From: Bettongia penicillata ogilbyi
Lineage: Eukaryota > Chordata > Mammalia > Diprotodontia > Potoroidae
Assembly: GCA_023548195.1 (NCBI GenBank)
Contig: JAJHZJ010000252.1
Span: 248,001 to 312,000 of the forward strand
DNA: 64,000 nt
Direction: 5' to 3'
In this document: positions 41,656 through 53,065 of the stretch, one piece after another
Layout: each line of letters opens with the position of its first letter
Numbering within the stretch: the first letter of the stretch is position 1
The notes under the pieces: generated by a model
Seen by the model: only the letters and a program-made list of their open reading frames with translations
Databases searched by the model: none
Told to the model about the DNA's origin: nothing
Program-made: the position numbers and the translations under genes

Positions 41656-42827
41656 GACAGGATTCAGTGAACAAGTTTGGCATCCTACTGAGCATTACTA
41701 ATGGTACTGCCAATCAAAACTAATTAAATCTCCTTTCTGTCTTAGAGCCAAAACTCTGCAACTTTAATATTATTTTGCGTAGGACCACCATGTTCCCACA
41801 ATGCTTTGGGGTTCAGAGAGCTTCTCTTATCAATCAAGAGAGTCTGGGCTGCCTGTCCCACATTGGTGTGTGTAGGCTTAGCAGCATCCAAGATCTGAAA
41901 GGCTAAGACTGCAGAAGATTTGGGAACCAAGAGCTGGAGGGGATGTCATAAGTGGCGGGAAGGGGAGGAAAAGGAAGGATTTCTTAGAATAGCTAGTGTT
42001 TCTAGGATAGAAAAAGAAAAGAGAGAAATATTTAAAATATGGTGCTGAGGACTGGCCCTGACAAGCTGTTGATCTAATTGCAGCACTTAGAACAGACCAC
42101 AGTTTCAGGGTTTCACCCAATTCCTGGGCTAGCACCTTGATGTGAGCATCTTTACACTTCAGTGCCATGTGGAGAGACCCACCGTACTCAGTGTTCCTGC
42201 CATAGTCACTAACCTAACACCGTTCAGTGGTTTGGTGGCTGCTGCTTCCCTGGGTCCTTGAGGCAGCAGGATAAGCCCACAGTGACTGAACAGGAGATGA
42301 AATCTGTGTCCCTGAGGGAGTCACATGAGGGGAGGTGGTAGCTTTGCACAAGGGATGGTAAGAGTACTTACAGTTCCATTTAACTTATTATTTGCCTTAA
42401 ATTTGGTACAAAATAGATATCCTTGGCTTTACTATGATGTTATATAAATTATTCTAGCTTGAATAGGAATATCTCTTTGGAAAAAGGGAGTCTTGTCTGT
42501 GGTCTCTAGATGATTTCCTTTTGAGTACCATGGACCTAATTCTAGCCAACAGACAGCCACATTACAGGAACCCAGACACTATATTACATTAGAAGAAGCA
42601 TTAAATTGAAATCAGGGAACATTAGCTTTTCAATTCAACACGTTTCTAATCTAATGCTATTCCAGTTTTTAAAAAATTAGGAAAGAAAGACTACCTCTCT
42701 ACTCTTGGGACATAAGGAAAAGGACCATAAGTGGAGTTGTGCTCTGCTTCCCCGCTGTAATATTATATTTCTTTAAACAAATGATTTCACATCTCTCCAG
42801 CTTAACATCTCCATCCATAGAACAACT
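41656..42827. other. Unassigned sequence
   Basis: ~1.17 kb in which I recognise no gene or repeat. Frames are under 100 codons and have no motif. Confidence 0.4.
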
Positions 42828-43035
42828 ATGATGTTGTGGAGAGAGCGCTGGACTGGGAATTCTGTCCAAAAAAAAAAAAACCAAAAACCTTCAGTTCTGG
42901 TCCCATTTCTATCACTCACTGGCAATGTGACCCTTGTAAACCACTTGACCTCTCTGGGCTTCCATTTCCTCCTCTGTAAAATAAGGGGATTGGACTTGAT
43001 GATCTCCATATTGCCATCCTGCTCTACAAGTCTCT
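42828..43035 (+). mobile_element. MIR, sense
   Basis: TGTTGTGGAGAGAGCGCTGGACTGGGAATTC, a 12-A insertion, CACTCACTGGCAATGTGACCC, CTCTGTAAAATAAGGGGATTGGACTTGATGATCTCC. Confidence 0.7.
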
Positions 43036-43640
43036 ATATGGTGTTTATCTCCTTTACGGTGGTATTATGAGCTTAATGAACCTATGTACAAAGTTCTTAG
43101 AACTTCTAAGAGGAAAGAGAATGTCTAAGAGGAAAGAGAACAATTAAATGCAAAGTCACACAGGGCATCTTTTTTGCTGAATTATCTTTTGTGTTAGCTT
43201 CCCACAAAGTCATAGCAACAAAAACCCAGGCCTTCTGCATGTGGTATTGTAGTAATGGAAGGCAAAAGGAAAAGAAATAGCAGACTTGCATACAAGCTGC
43301 CATCCTATCTAAGACTTCAAAACCCATTAGACCATCATAGCAAGTGAAGCAAAGAGACTTTTGCTTGGGGGTTAATTAACTACAGGACAGAAATTCAAGG
43401 CCTTTAAAAATAGAGAAACCTTCCTTGAAGAAACTAATGATAAGGTTAATGTACAGAGAAGGAAAAGGAGGAGGGAAGCTGACTTTTCTATCTCCACTTA
43501 GGACAGAACAAGAGAAAATAACTTTAGGTTGTTTTATGAAGGATTTAAGTTAGCTACAGTTAAGACCTTTCCAATAGTAAAAATTATTTTTAAGAAATTA
43601 TAACTCAGTGAGTAATAGGACCAACCTTACAAACAGATGA

Positions 43641-43641
<1 letters not shown>
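43036..43641. other. Unassigned sequence
   Basis: No recognised feature. Confidence 0.4.
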
Positions 43642-43683
<42 letters not shown>

Positions 43684-43799
43684 AGACAGAGAGAGAGAGG
43701 GAGAGAGAGAGAAGGAGGGAAAGAGGGAGAGAGAGAAAGAGAGAGAGGGAGAGACAGAGAGAAGGAGGGAAAGAGGGAGAGAGAGAAAGAGAGAGAGAG

Positions 43800-43832
<33 letters not shown>
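43642..43832 (+). repeat. (TG)n followed by (GA)n microsatellite
   Basis: TG units 43642-43680, then purine-only GAGA/GGGA/GAAA units 43683-43832. A block AGAGAGAAGGAGGGAAAGAGGGAGAG recurs 57 bp later within the purine part, a small higher-order repeat. Confidence 0.95.
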
Positions 43833-43879
43833 TCTGAGGAAGCATTGCAAAGGCAGTTGACTAGGGATTTGAAACACTA

Positions 43880-44070
43880 AATATGTCAGATGAAAAACTG
43901 ATGTATTGGTTAGTTTTGCTGAACTATTTCTTTTTTCTCTTTTTATTCTTTGTTATAAAAAATGTTTCTCTGGAATAGGAAGAGGAAATACAGATGATGT
44001 GAAATAAAAAGGTATCAATGGAAATAATTTTTAAAGCATATGAATGAAAATTTAAAAACAAAAAAAAAAT
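43880..44070 (+). mobile_element. Old L1 3'UTR fragment
   Basis: TTGGTTAGTTTTGCTGAACT, T/C-rich block, TATAAAAAATGTTTCTCTGGA and an A-rich end, as at 5525-5700. Confidence 0.5.
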
Positions 44071-45034
44071 CTTTCAATAGGACTTACATCTTCTGTCCAG
44101 AATACAGCATAGTATTTTGTATGTAGAAGACATTTAATCAAAATTTCAGCAAAAGGATGAGGAGGGAAATGCACTAACCCCTGGGAGAGGTTACCCATTA
44201 AACACTGTTAGTCTTTTTTATTGGGGCTCGAGCAAGGCAGATATAGTGAAGGTGCCTGCCATGAAAGAGTTGACTTTGGGTGGACACATAAGGCTCAGTA
44301 GACCGTCCTTTGTCATTGCCTCCTCCACTGGTTTTTTTTGACATGCCGGGTGCTGAATTCCCCTCACAATCTCTTTTAATCTGTTGTTACAGATTCCTTC
44401 TTCAATTTATTTACCTACTGAAATCTAATTTATCATTTATTTTCCTTTTGAAATTTGAGCACCGAGATCCTGGCTTAAAATGCACCTTTTTCTCCCCTGA
44501 AGAGTTCCCTTCTGTGGGCTCTGTTAATTGTCCCTAATGCCAACACTCATCAGCACCACAAAACAAGTCTCCAACCTGAACTCGAGCAATGGTGGAGTTT
44601 CTTGGTTCTTGGAGAGTCTTCTGAGGCCCCAACGCCAGCATGTCCCAGCAATAGTTGGGTCAGAACTCTGCAGAAATGGCAACACTCTAAATAGCTCTTT
44701 CCACCTTGCAGAAAGCAAACTTCTGGAAGCAGGTGGAATCCTCTGCCTCCACATCCAAAATATAAGTCTACTCAATCCCTTAAATTCATTCACCAAGTAG
44801 GTAGAAGTTCCTCCAGGATTTGGGGGCCAGGGCTGTTCATGGAACCCTGCCCCCAGGAATTCCCCATAGCCCAGAATCTTTTGGTATATCAGACAGGGTG
44901 CACACTGGGTCACCTTCTATTCACAGAAAGCAGTACCTACTGAATAATGTAGAAGGGTTCTCTAGGAATTCAAAGAAGCTTTGATAGGTACAAGGAGCTA
45001 TTGTGAAATAAATCAGTTCTTTCTGGGCCCAAAG
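44071..45034. other. Unassigned sequence
   Basis: No recognised gene. The minus-strand frame 44524-44913 (129 codons) is the longest frame here not read through a simple repeat; no motif or domain is visible and the codon pattern gives no support. Confidence 0.35.
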
Positions 45035-45235
45035 ATCTTCTTGACTTGGAACTAGGAAGATCTGAGTTCAAATTCAACCTCACAGACTTACTTGCTAGGT
45101 CAACTTAGCAAGTCTTGGACAGGTCATTTAACATTTCTCAGCCTAAATTTATTCACTTGTAAATAGGAATCTACCTCACAGGGTTGTTTTGAGAACCAAA
45201 TGAGATAATAAATATAAAATGCTTTGTAAAATATT
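45035..45235 (+). mobile_element. MIR/MON1-like SINE, sense, head lost
   Basis: GGAACTAGGAAGATCTGAGTTCAAATTCAACC, ACTTGTAAATAGGAATCTACCTCACAGGGTTGTTTTGAG, AAATGAGATAATAAATATAAAATGC. Confidence 0.75.
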
Positions 45236-45360
45236 ATATATATTAAATTATGTATATACACATATATATGCTTATATACATACATGCACACATATATATA
45301 TAATATGTTATCTATATGTATATGTATGTGTTTATATATGTGGATGGATACATACTATTA
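45236..45360 (+). repeat. TA/TATACA microsatellite
   Basis: Mixed TATA, CATA and TATG units after the SINE's A-rich end. Confidence 0.8.
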
Positions 45361-45418
45361 TTCTTTCTAAATTAATTTTTATTTAAATAATTTAAACTGA
45401 CATCATTATTCTTATTAT

Positions 45419-46188
45419 TGTGATAAATCCGGCCCTTCTTAATCAATTTTTAGAAGGCTTAATTATAGTTGTCCATGATAATTTCGCCCAAGTGAAGGTG
45501 ATGGGGTGTTTGGGTGCCTGTGCTTGGACCCCAATCCAAAAATCACATTTCTCCCTAGCCTCAAAACACTGTCCTAGGCAGTTTCTCCCCAGCTCAAGGA
45601 CACAGCCTGCCCTAGCAACAACCATTATCTCCCATCTTGCTATAGTAGCCAGCTGCACCTGTAGAATTTATTAGTCTGAACCAGCTGTGTACTGGCTGAA
45701 CTGGCTGTGCACTGGGTCATAACGACATTTACTGCTCACAGACCAATCAAACGTATCCTAGACTTGGACATACGCATGCTCCCTTACATTTATCTTGTCT
45801 AACAAAACATTGATGAGAGCAGCCTGGTACTCCTTAGTCAGCCCTGAGTTGACTTAGTGACGTTTCAGGCCTAAAAACACACCTCCAGGTAGCACTACCT
45901 TGGGCTTTTTCCTGATGAACTCTGGGTAAAATACCTGTGCAGTAGATAAAATGCATGTCCCTTTGAGAACTAACCACTCCTCAACCACTCCCTAATCCCA
46001 CCCTAAATCACCTAGTTAGCATCTTTGGCACATGTTTTACTATGGAATATCCTATATAAACTTTACCTCTATCCCATTCAAATTGCAGGTTCTCTAAGAA
46101 CTCTTGCCCTCTGAAAAGTATAATAAATCTTTACCACCTTGACCTCAATGATGCTTGAGTCTGTGGATTTTTTTCCAGATATCCCACA
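45419..46188 (+). mobile_element. Candidate solo LTR, sense
   Basis: Bounded by TGTGATAAATCCGG at the left and ...CAGATATCCCACA at the right; the ends are partly inverted (10 of 14). A TATATAAA box lies at 46053-46060 and AATAAA at 46122-46127, ~70 bp apart, before a 60-bp tail ending CA. I see no matching target duplication, so exact limits are uncertain. No retroviral coding sequence adjoins that I can name. Confidence 0.6.
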
Positions 46189-47149
46189 TAGGAAATTTCA
46201 TTCTTGAAGTTCCTCTACCTCTATTTCTCCAGCTATCATCAAAGGGAATCATCAATTTACCTGTAGCCATCTACATTTACCTGTAGTCATCAGACTGTAG
46301 CCATCTTCACTTGCAGATGAAGTTGAGGTGGTCTCTCCATCATTCTCTCAGCCTCCCCTCCTCAGGAAGTACTACATAGAAGAGCAGTTGGGGGATCAGA
46401 GAGAAGGTAAGGTTGGTACTGGATTTGTCCATGTCCTGTGTTGCAGGATAAAAGTATTTCCCCAGATTCAGTGCCATTCACATATGAGCCTCTCTCTCTC
46501 CATATGTGAAGCTATTCCAAAATATCCTTCTCCAAGTATCTGTCCCCTGTTCTATCAGATCCTACCACCCTTTCCACTGTCCACCTCTTTTGGATCCTTA
46601 CAACTAAACTCAGCCATCAAGTATTTTAGCTTTGGGGGACAGTGCAGATTTCACAAATTCATTCCTCAGGGATCAAAAATCAGTAGCTTAATAATCTTAT
46701 AGCTCCAGGGTTATAATTGTAACAATACATGGATGCCCATTCTGATCTGAACCTGTGACCCAGGAAACCAAGTCCTTAGAAGTCATGGGTATTGCTAAGT
46801 ATTCAGACATAATGTAGTCATTGCCTTCATCTTTCCAGTGGTGCTAGAGACCCATAAGCTGACATCATATACACAATCCATCAAATGGAATCTGATCAAG
46901 GACACATCCATGATATTCCCTTACAGATTCTAGGACTTTAGCATTCAGTAACACATTTGAGGCAAGGAAGTTACCCTGACATAAGCCATAAGATTGCATA
47001 AATCATCTTGTCCTAGGAGTACAAATTCCAATCAGCAGAATCTATTCATCAAGCAAGATGGAGAAGTTTTTGACCATAATTCTGAGCAAATTTCTGAAGG
47101 AAAGGGGGATTCATCTGGCCCTCTATCCTTCTCACTGAAATCTTGATAA
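46189..47149. other. Unassigned sequence
   Basis: A short array of ~20-bp words (TTACCTGTAGCCATCTACA and variants) lies at 46255-46312. The rest is unrecognised. Confidence 0.35.
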
Positions 47150-47285
47150 TATTTATTCATTTCAATGTAATTCAATTCAACAACCATTTATTAAGGACTT
47201 CTGTGAAAGTCATTGGTATAGGTGCTAATGATACAAAAGAAAAATGAAATAATTCCTACCTTCAGGGAGCTTACATTCAACTAGG
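47150..47285 (-). mobile_element. L2 LINE 3' region, antisense
   Basis: AATTCAACAACCATTTATTAAGGACTTC, ATACAAAAGAAAAATGAAATAATTCCTACCTTCAGGGAGCTTACATTC. Confidence 0.7.
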
Positions 47286-47299
47286 AGAAGGCAACATGG

Positions 47300-47480
47300 A
47301 AGACAGAATGGTGCAGTGGAAAGAGCACTAGTTCCAGGATCAAAGAACCTTAGTTCAAATCCTGCCTTTGACACTAACTACCTGTGTAACATTTCTCTGA
47401 GACTATTTGTAAAATGAAAGGGTTGGACTAGATGGTTTGTAGAGGTCCTTCCTGCTTTAGATCAATGGTCCTATAAAACT
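47300..47480 (+). mobile_element. MIR, sense
   Basis: ACAGAATGGTGCAGTGGAAAGAGCAC, TTAGTTCAAATCCTGCC, TTTGTAAAATGAAAGGGTTGGACTAGATGG, GGTCCTTCCTGC. Confidence 0.75.
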
Positions 47481-47527
47481 GTGCTCACAAATAAATCTTA
47501 ACGAATATCAAGAAGGGAGATTCCTGC

Positions 47528-47544
47528 AAAACTATAGGGCTCTG
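47528..47544 (+). repeat. Left 17-bp target-site duplication of L1
   Basis: AAAACTATAGGGCTCTG, identical to 48416-48432. Confidence 0.95.
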
Positions 47545-48415
47545 GTGTCACATCATACCAATCAGACTGGCTAACATGACAAAACAAGAAGATGATAAAT
47601 GTTGGAGAAGATGTGAGAAAATTGGAACACTAATGCATTGTTGGTAGAGTTGTGATCCAACCATTATGAGCCTCTCTCTCCAACCATTCTGGAAAGCAAT
47701 TTGGAATTATGTGTAAAAAACTATAAAACTGTGCATACCCTTTGACTCAGCAATACCACTTTTAAGTCTGTATCTCAAAGAGATCATAAAAGTGGGAAAA
47801 GGACCAACATGTACCAAAATATTTATAGAAACTCTTTCTGTGGTGGCTAAGACTTGGAAATTGAGAGGATGTTCATCAACTGGGGAATGGCTGAACAAGT
47901 TGTGGCATATGAATGCAATGGAATACTATTGTTCTATAAGAAACAATGAGCAGGCAGATTTCAGAAAAGCCTGGAAAGATTTATATGAAATGATACTAAG
48001 TGAAGTGAGCAGAACCAGGGGAACATGGCACACAGTAACAGCAACATTGTGCAATGACTAACTTTGATAGACTTAGCTCTTCTCAGCAACACAAGGATCT
48101 AAGACAACTCCAAAAGACTCATGATGGAAAATACTATTCACTTCCAGAAAAAGAACTAAGGAGTCTGAATGCAGATTGAAGCACTCTATTTGCTCTCTTT
48201 TTTTGTTTCTTCTTTCTCATATTTCCTCCCCTTGGTTCTATTTCTTCTTTCAATATGACTAATATGAAAATATGTTTACTATGAATGCATATGTAGAGCC
48301 TATATTGGATTGCATGCCACCTTGGAGGGGGGAGGTTAGAAAGGTGGAGAAAACTTAGAACTCAAAATCACATGGAAGTGAATGTTTAAAACTTAAAATT
48401 AATTAACAAATTAAA
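47545..48415 (+). mobile_element. 5'-truncated L1 (ORF2 C-terminus and 3'UTR) with perfect TSD
   Basis: The first ~515 bp encode the end of L1 ORF2: CWRRCEKIGTLMHCW (near 47600), IPFDSAIPLLSLY (near 47745), VVAKTWKL (47845) and WLNKLWHMNAMEYYCSIRNN (near 47890), ending at a stop near 48060. This is the Cys-rich C-terminal region downstream of the reverse transcriptase. A ~350-bp 3'UTR follows, ending TTAAAACTTAAAATTAATTAAC and A-rich sequence. Two stops/indels interrupt the first half. The 3' terminus resembles that of HAL1 (GGAGAAAA.TT.GAACTCAAAAT), tying HAL1 to this L1 lineage. Confidence 0.9.
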
Positions 48416-48432
48416 AAAACTATAGGGCTCTG
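48416..48432 (+). repeat. Right 17-bp target-site duplication of L1
   Basis: Second copy of AAAACTATAGGGCTCTG. Confidence 0.95.
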
Positions 48433-50409
48433 AACACTACCACCAGATGGAACCATTACCTCCTACTGCTGAACCCCAACTTACAATATCTGTTGTCCAG
48501 GAATGGTGCTATTTACCAAATTGTATCTAATCTAGATACAGAAAATTAATCAATAGAACATTGCCTGCAGGAACTACTGAAGCATATATGAATACTGGGT
48601 TTTGCCCTTTGGTTTTCCATCATTTTACAGAGGTTAATGAGCTAAATATTTCAAAACCTACTGACCTTCAAGGTGGTAGTTTACCTCCAGTGATATTTCT
48701 CATCTACTCATAGGATCCTATTCAGCACCCCCAAATAGGTTCATATTGGCCAAAGAACAAGTCTAGCAAGCCGCCTGCCCCAAGCTCTGGACTCAAATAA
48801 ACCTAGATCCATCCTGTGGGATCAAAGGAGTCAAATTCTCTTTGTCCCAATCTGGACTTCTCTAGTAAAATCTCTGAAACATAGTTTGTGTGGCTCAAAT
48901 CTAAAGTCTTACCAAGTGAAGGTAACAGGGTCCTTTACTCCCAAAGATATTCAATGTAATATATACATATCAAGTATGGGATTGCCTTTATTTTCTACCA
49001 GCACAGAAGATATGAAGGACTCTGAGGTATGCATAAACACAATACCTACAGGAACATGAAACCTTCAACTTAATCATATTCTCCCTGAATAGTGAAAATC
49101 TTCTGTGAGATTGACTGCTAAACAGGTATTTTCCATTCACCTTGGACCTACATTGTCTGAACTACTCATATAAATTATCATGGGAGTTGACAGGGTATAG
49201 ATCTTCTGTCCAGTCATAGCATGGCTACAGTCCAGTATCCCCCTTTTGATTGGATCCTATTACCCACTGAGAAACATGCTATTATAGCAACCTTTTCCCT
49301 CTGAAGACCTAGCACCTGACTCAAACTCCAGATTACCCATAAGGTAACCATTAAGGATGGAAATGTCCATTTTATAGGATAACTAGTTATTTACCCCAGT
49401 TCAGAAAAGGAAAGAGAAAGGCAGAAGAAGGCAACCAGGACTTTGTGTCATAGAGATGCCAGTCCCAGGTTCACCAGGATATATCTCCCACTGCCATGGG
49501 CTTCTGCTTCAACTCTTGTTGGAGAGTGGGGGATGGAAGAAAGAGGAACACTTTCTTCCTCTTGTGTCCTTGAATCTGGAAGTCCAAGGGAGAGAAATAA
49601 CTTGAAAAAAGGTCTAAAGAAGGTAGAACCATTTCAGGGCTCACTCTTATATACCACAAAATGGGAAGATTTCTTTGACAAGAGTCAGTTCTCCTTGAAG
49701 CTCTGTGACCAGCCATCTTTTAGGTCACCCCAGTCACCTGTACCAACCAGGAATTTCCTGAGTCCTCCCAGCAGGGAGCTAACGAGTGTATCCATGAGAA
49801 GTGCCCCATTCTGACTGGGGGAGGGGGAGCTCATCAAATTGAGCAGATGTTATCTTCCCTGATGCACTGTTAGAAATATGTCAATTCAAAGAAGAGGAGA
49901 TGGAATATATTGCACATATAATAGGTAAGTGGAATCACATAAATGAGAGGCCACACTGCACAGAAGGACCCTTGCTTTGAAATTGCAGCAGTTTCTCTAT
50001 TGTACAGAATACGGATAGTACTTAATCCTAGGTTTGACATTCACATAAAACGCTAACCATAATGCTGAAACATCCCCCAATCTGTCAAAGGATACCAGAG
50101 GCGGGAGGCCCATTCAGCAATCCCAAATAACTATTTACCTCAGTCACCATCTTTATCTACCCAAACCCACATAAATATTTCATTCTTAATTATTTGCCTG
50201 CCCCCTTAGGCAACCTGGCAAAGCCCATAGATCCACTCTCAAAATAATGTTTTTAAATGCACAAAATTTGTAGAATTACAAAGAAACCAATAGAAATACA
50301 GCTGTATATACACATATATGCATATATATATCACACATATACAGTAAATTAATAAAACATGGTTTGTAGGAATCACTGAAGCACATATAAATACTGGTTT
50401 TTGCCCTTT
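48433..50409. other. Unassigned sequence with an internal ~75-bp repeat pair
   Basis: 48540-48613 resembles 50342-50414 (GAAGCATATATGAATACTGGG vs GAAGCACATATAAATACTGG, both followed by TTTTGCCCTTTG). On the minus strand both encode a similar word (KGQ-PVFI-ASV-P). This suggests two copies of one unclassified element, perhaps retroviral, but I cannot name it. The frame 49443-49814 (123 codons) shows no motif. Confidence 0.4.
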
Positions 50410-50530
50410 GATTTTTGTATATATGTATGTATACATATGTATATATGTACACATATATGTACATGCATACATATATATGTGTGTATATATGTATGTGTAT
50501 ATATGTTTGTATATATGTATATATATATTT

Positions 50531-50562
<32 letters not shown>
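50410..50562 (+). repeat. TATG/TG microsatellite
   Basis: ATATATGTATG units, then ~15 TG units (50534-50561). Confidence 0.9.
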
Positions 50563-50564
<2 letters not shown>

Positions 50565-50592
50565 ATCACAGACCTCAGGTTGAGAACCCCTG
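50563..50592 (-). mobile_element. hAT-type element terminus
   Basis: AATCACAGACCTCAGGTTGAGAACCCCTG; the reverse complement starts CAGGGGTTCTCAACCTGAGG, a common mammalian hAT (MER5/MER20-like) end. The remainder is replaced by the microsatellite. Confidence 0.5.
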
Positions 50593-51813
50593 TTGTAGAT
50601 AGGGTATCCAACATGACCCCTGTGGGGGTTGTACTCTCACAGATCATACACTGTCTCTCACACCTTGGCGCTTTGCATCCTTTTGTAGAAATAAACTACA
50701 TAATATTGAAGGAGAAGCTGCTTTCAGTGGAGGTCACATGATGCCTTCTTGATGGAGCAGAACCCTTCATTATTGTCTACCTTGACTGTACAAATATACA
50801 AACGTTTTGTATGACTGAATTACTTGCCTTTAGAAAGCTATAAAATACAAAATATAAAAATTTACAATGATGACTAAAAATCTTGAACCTTTTTGGAGAA
50901 CTTTGCCAACTTAACCAACATTGTATCATATGGGACTCATTTGCAGTAGGTTCAGATTTCACTACCACGTCCCTTCCAAGACACAGGCCCAATAAAATGA
51001 GGCCCCACCACTACCACTAGTAACCCTCCCCCAAGGAAGAACTTTACCCCTACAGGGAAGCAGCTGATAAAAACTAGCCCTAGCTATCTTTTTATTCTCT
51101 TAATGATTAGATTTAGGAAAAAAAATCCTACCTCTGAGGAACTGAACTTAGCAGAAAAATTAGGATGGAAGGAAGGAGAAAACTATCGATACTTCAATTC
51201 TTCATATTATTTACTTCCAGGGATCAGTGTGGAGCAAAGCTGACTGAACATTCTTATTCCCCCTCCAAAACAGAAAACAGGAAGGAGCTAAGTCACCCCA
51301 GACCATCCCTTTCTTCTCCCACTGGGAAGAATTGGGGGAAATAATTGTTCCATGGTTTCCACCTCTCCCCCTCTTTGGGTGGAACACCTGACTATGGCAT
51401 TGGAGCTCCTTTTACACTAAGGACAAAATGGTCTGGAAGTAGATATGGATCATTCTCTTCTAGATTAGGGAGTTTATGTAAGAAAAAGGTTATTAATAAA
51501 ACATAGCACCTTAGTACTTCTAGTTAGGAATATTCTTAACATTTAAACAGAGGTTTACATCTCTGCCTTAGTTGTATTCTAGGTATTTCCTAGTAGGCCA
51601 TGGCTTCCTCTATGCCCATTTGCTCAACATAGACTAAATAGACATTGAGTAAATGTCTTCATGATCAACCACTGATCTTTTTTTATCCATGAATTTTTAT
51701 AGTAAGCAAAAATCAACATATAGAAACAGCTAGATTTTTATTTTAAACCAAGCAATCATTATATAACAGGCAAGAGGAAAGGAATTTGGTGAAAGTGTAA
51801 ACCTCTCAGACTG
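50593..51813. other. Unassigned sequence
   Basis: ~1.2 kb without a recognised gene or repeat. Confidence 0.4.
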
Positions 51814-52016
51814 CAGGGATGGGAAACCTGGGGTCTCAAGGCCACATGTGGCCTTCTAGGTCCTTGGATGTGGCCTTTCAGTTGAGTCCAAGCTGTACAG
51901 AATAAATCCTTTAATTAAGGGGATTTGTTCTGTGACATTTGGATTCAATCAAAAGGCCACACTTGAGGACCTAGAGGGCCACATGTGACCTGAGGCCCTA
52001 GGTTCCTGACCCGCTG
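51814..52016. mobile_element. Palindromic hAT-type MITE
   Basis: 203 bp whose halves are inverted copies: CAGGGATGGGAAACCTGGGG at the left against CAGCGGGTCAGGAACCTAGGG (minus strand) at the right. Both continue GGCCTC/TCTCAAGG..CACATGTGGCC, CTAGGTCC and a TGAGTCC/TGAATCC word to a centre near CTTTAATTAAGG. An 8-bp duplication is expected but only weakly visible. No coding capacity. Confidence 0.8.
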
Positions 52017-52494
52017 TTTTAGAGTTTGTCCTAGCCCTTAAAGTGACAATTGCCAACTCACAACCTGTGTTCTTTGTTCCACTTAGCAGAGACTGTGATT
52101 GTCTTCTCATCCTCTCTCAAAGTAAGGTTCCTTCTTGTCTACTCACTCTCTGTACAACTGCCATGCCATATTCTCCCACAGGTAAACTAGCTATCTGTTC
52201 CCTGTGTTATCTCTGTTCTGTCTTTTCTATTGCAGACTGGATTTCTCTTTTTCAAAACTCCCACATGGAGCTGAAGTCCATCCCTTGCTCAGAGATTGCT
52301 CTTTTAGTCTCTCAAAGCTGTGAGAGAATAATCTCCTCTGAATTCCAAATCTTGGAATGCCAGTCCAATCTCAAACCCCTGTTATACAGGGACACAGACA
52401 TTCCTTGCTGCTCGAGATCCCAACCAGGGAAAGTTTCCACCGTGGCGTGAGATCCTGTGGAAGAGGAAGGAGAGAGGTAGAAGACAAAAATGTG
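52017..52494. other. Unassigned sequence
   Basis: The frame 52043-52450 (135 codons) is open but shows no motif I recognise. Confidence 0.35.
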
Positions 52495-52580
52495 GCAACA
52501 TGATCGAATGAGATAATATTTGTAAAGTGCTTAGTATAGTGCCTGGCACATAGTAGGTACTTAATAAAGGACTGTTCCCT
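52495..52580 (+). mobile_element. MIR 3' part, sense
   Basis: AATGAGATAATATTTGTAAAGTGCTTAGTATAGTGCCTGGCACATAGTAGGTACTTAATAAAGG. Confidence 0.75.
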
Positions 52581-52639
52581 TCCCCTCCCCCTGAGGAGTC
52601 ATGAGAAATAATCAAGAGTCAGGGCATGTTCACTGGCCA

Positions 52640-52738
52640 TCACAGAATTATAAAGTGTTAGTGTTGGAAAGGACTGAACCTCCACACTTCCTAAGTAAAG
52701 AAACCAAAGCCAAGAAAAGTAAAGAGATTTGTCCACAA
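52640..52738 (-). mobile_element. MIR, antisense, left part
   Basis: CAGAATTATAAAGTGTTAGTGTTGGAAAGGACTGAACC, AAGAAACCAAAGCC. Cut by a SINE and resumes at 52985. Confidence 0.65.
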
Positions 52739-52984
52739 CTGTTGTTCAGTTATGTCTGACTCTTCATGACCCCCACTTATGGTTTGCTTGGCAAAGATAC
52801 TGGAGCGGTTTACCATTTCCTTCTCCAGCTCATTTTACAAATGAGGAAATTGAGGCAAACAGGATTCAGGGACTTGCCCATGGACACACAACTAATAAAT
52901 GTCTGAGGCCAGATTTGAACTCATGAACATGAGTCTTCTTGATTCCAAAACCAACCCTCTATTCATTGTACCACTTAGCTGCCC
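52739..52984 (-). mobile_element. RTE-tailed SINE, antisense, nested in a MIR
   Basis: TGTTGTTCAGTTATGTCTGACTCTTCATGACC, GGCAAAGATACTGGAGCGGTTTACCATTTCC, GATTTGAACTC, TACCACTTAGCTGCCC. Confidence 0.9.
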
Positions 52985-53065
52985 TTGACCAAGATTACAC
53001 AGATCATAAATAGAGGGCCTTAAGCTTGAATTTATATCTTCTGATTCTAAGTACATCATGCTGCC
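52985..53065 (-). mobile_element. MIR, antisense, right part
   Basis: TTGACCAAGATTACACAGATC, GCTTGAATTTATATCTTCTGATTC. Confidence 0.6.

Noticed and set aside
41083..41713. Val/Met-, Thr/Ile/His- and Gly/Asp-rich frames of 150-180 codons
   Set aside because: Artefacts of the CAT/CAC minisatellite.
43605..43880. Arg/Glu and Ser/Leu frames
   Set aside because: Produced by the (TG)n(GA)n repeat.
44524..44913. Possible 129-codon gene on the minus strand
   Set aside because: No motif, no start context, no conserved neighbour; length is compatible with chance in 64 kb.
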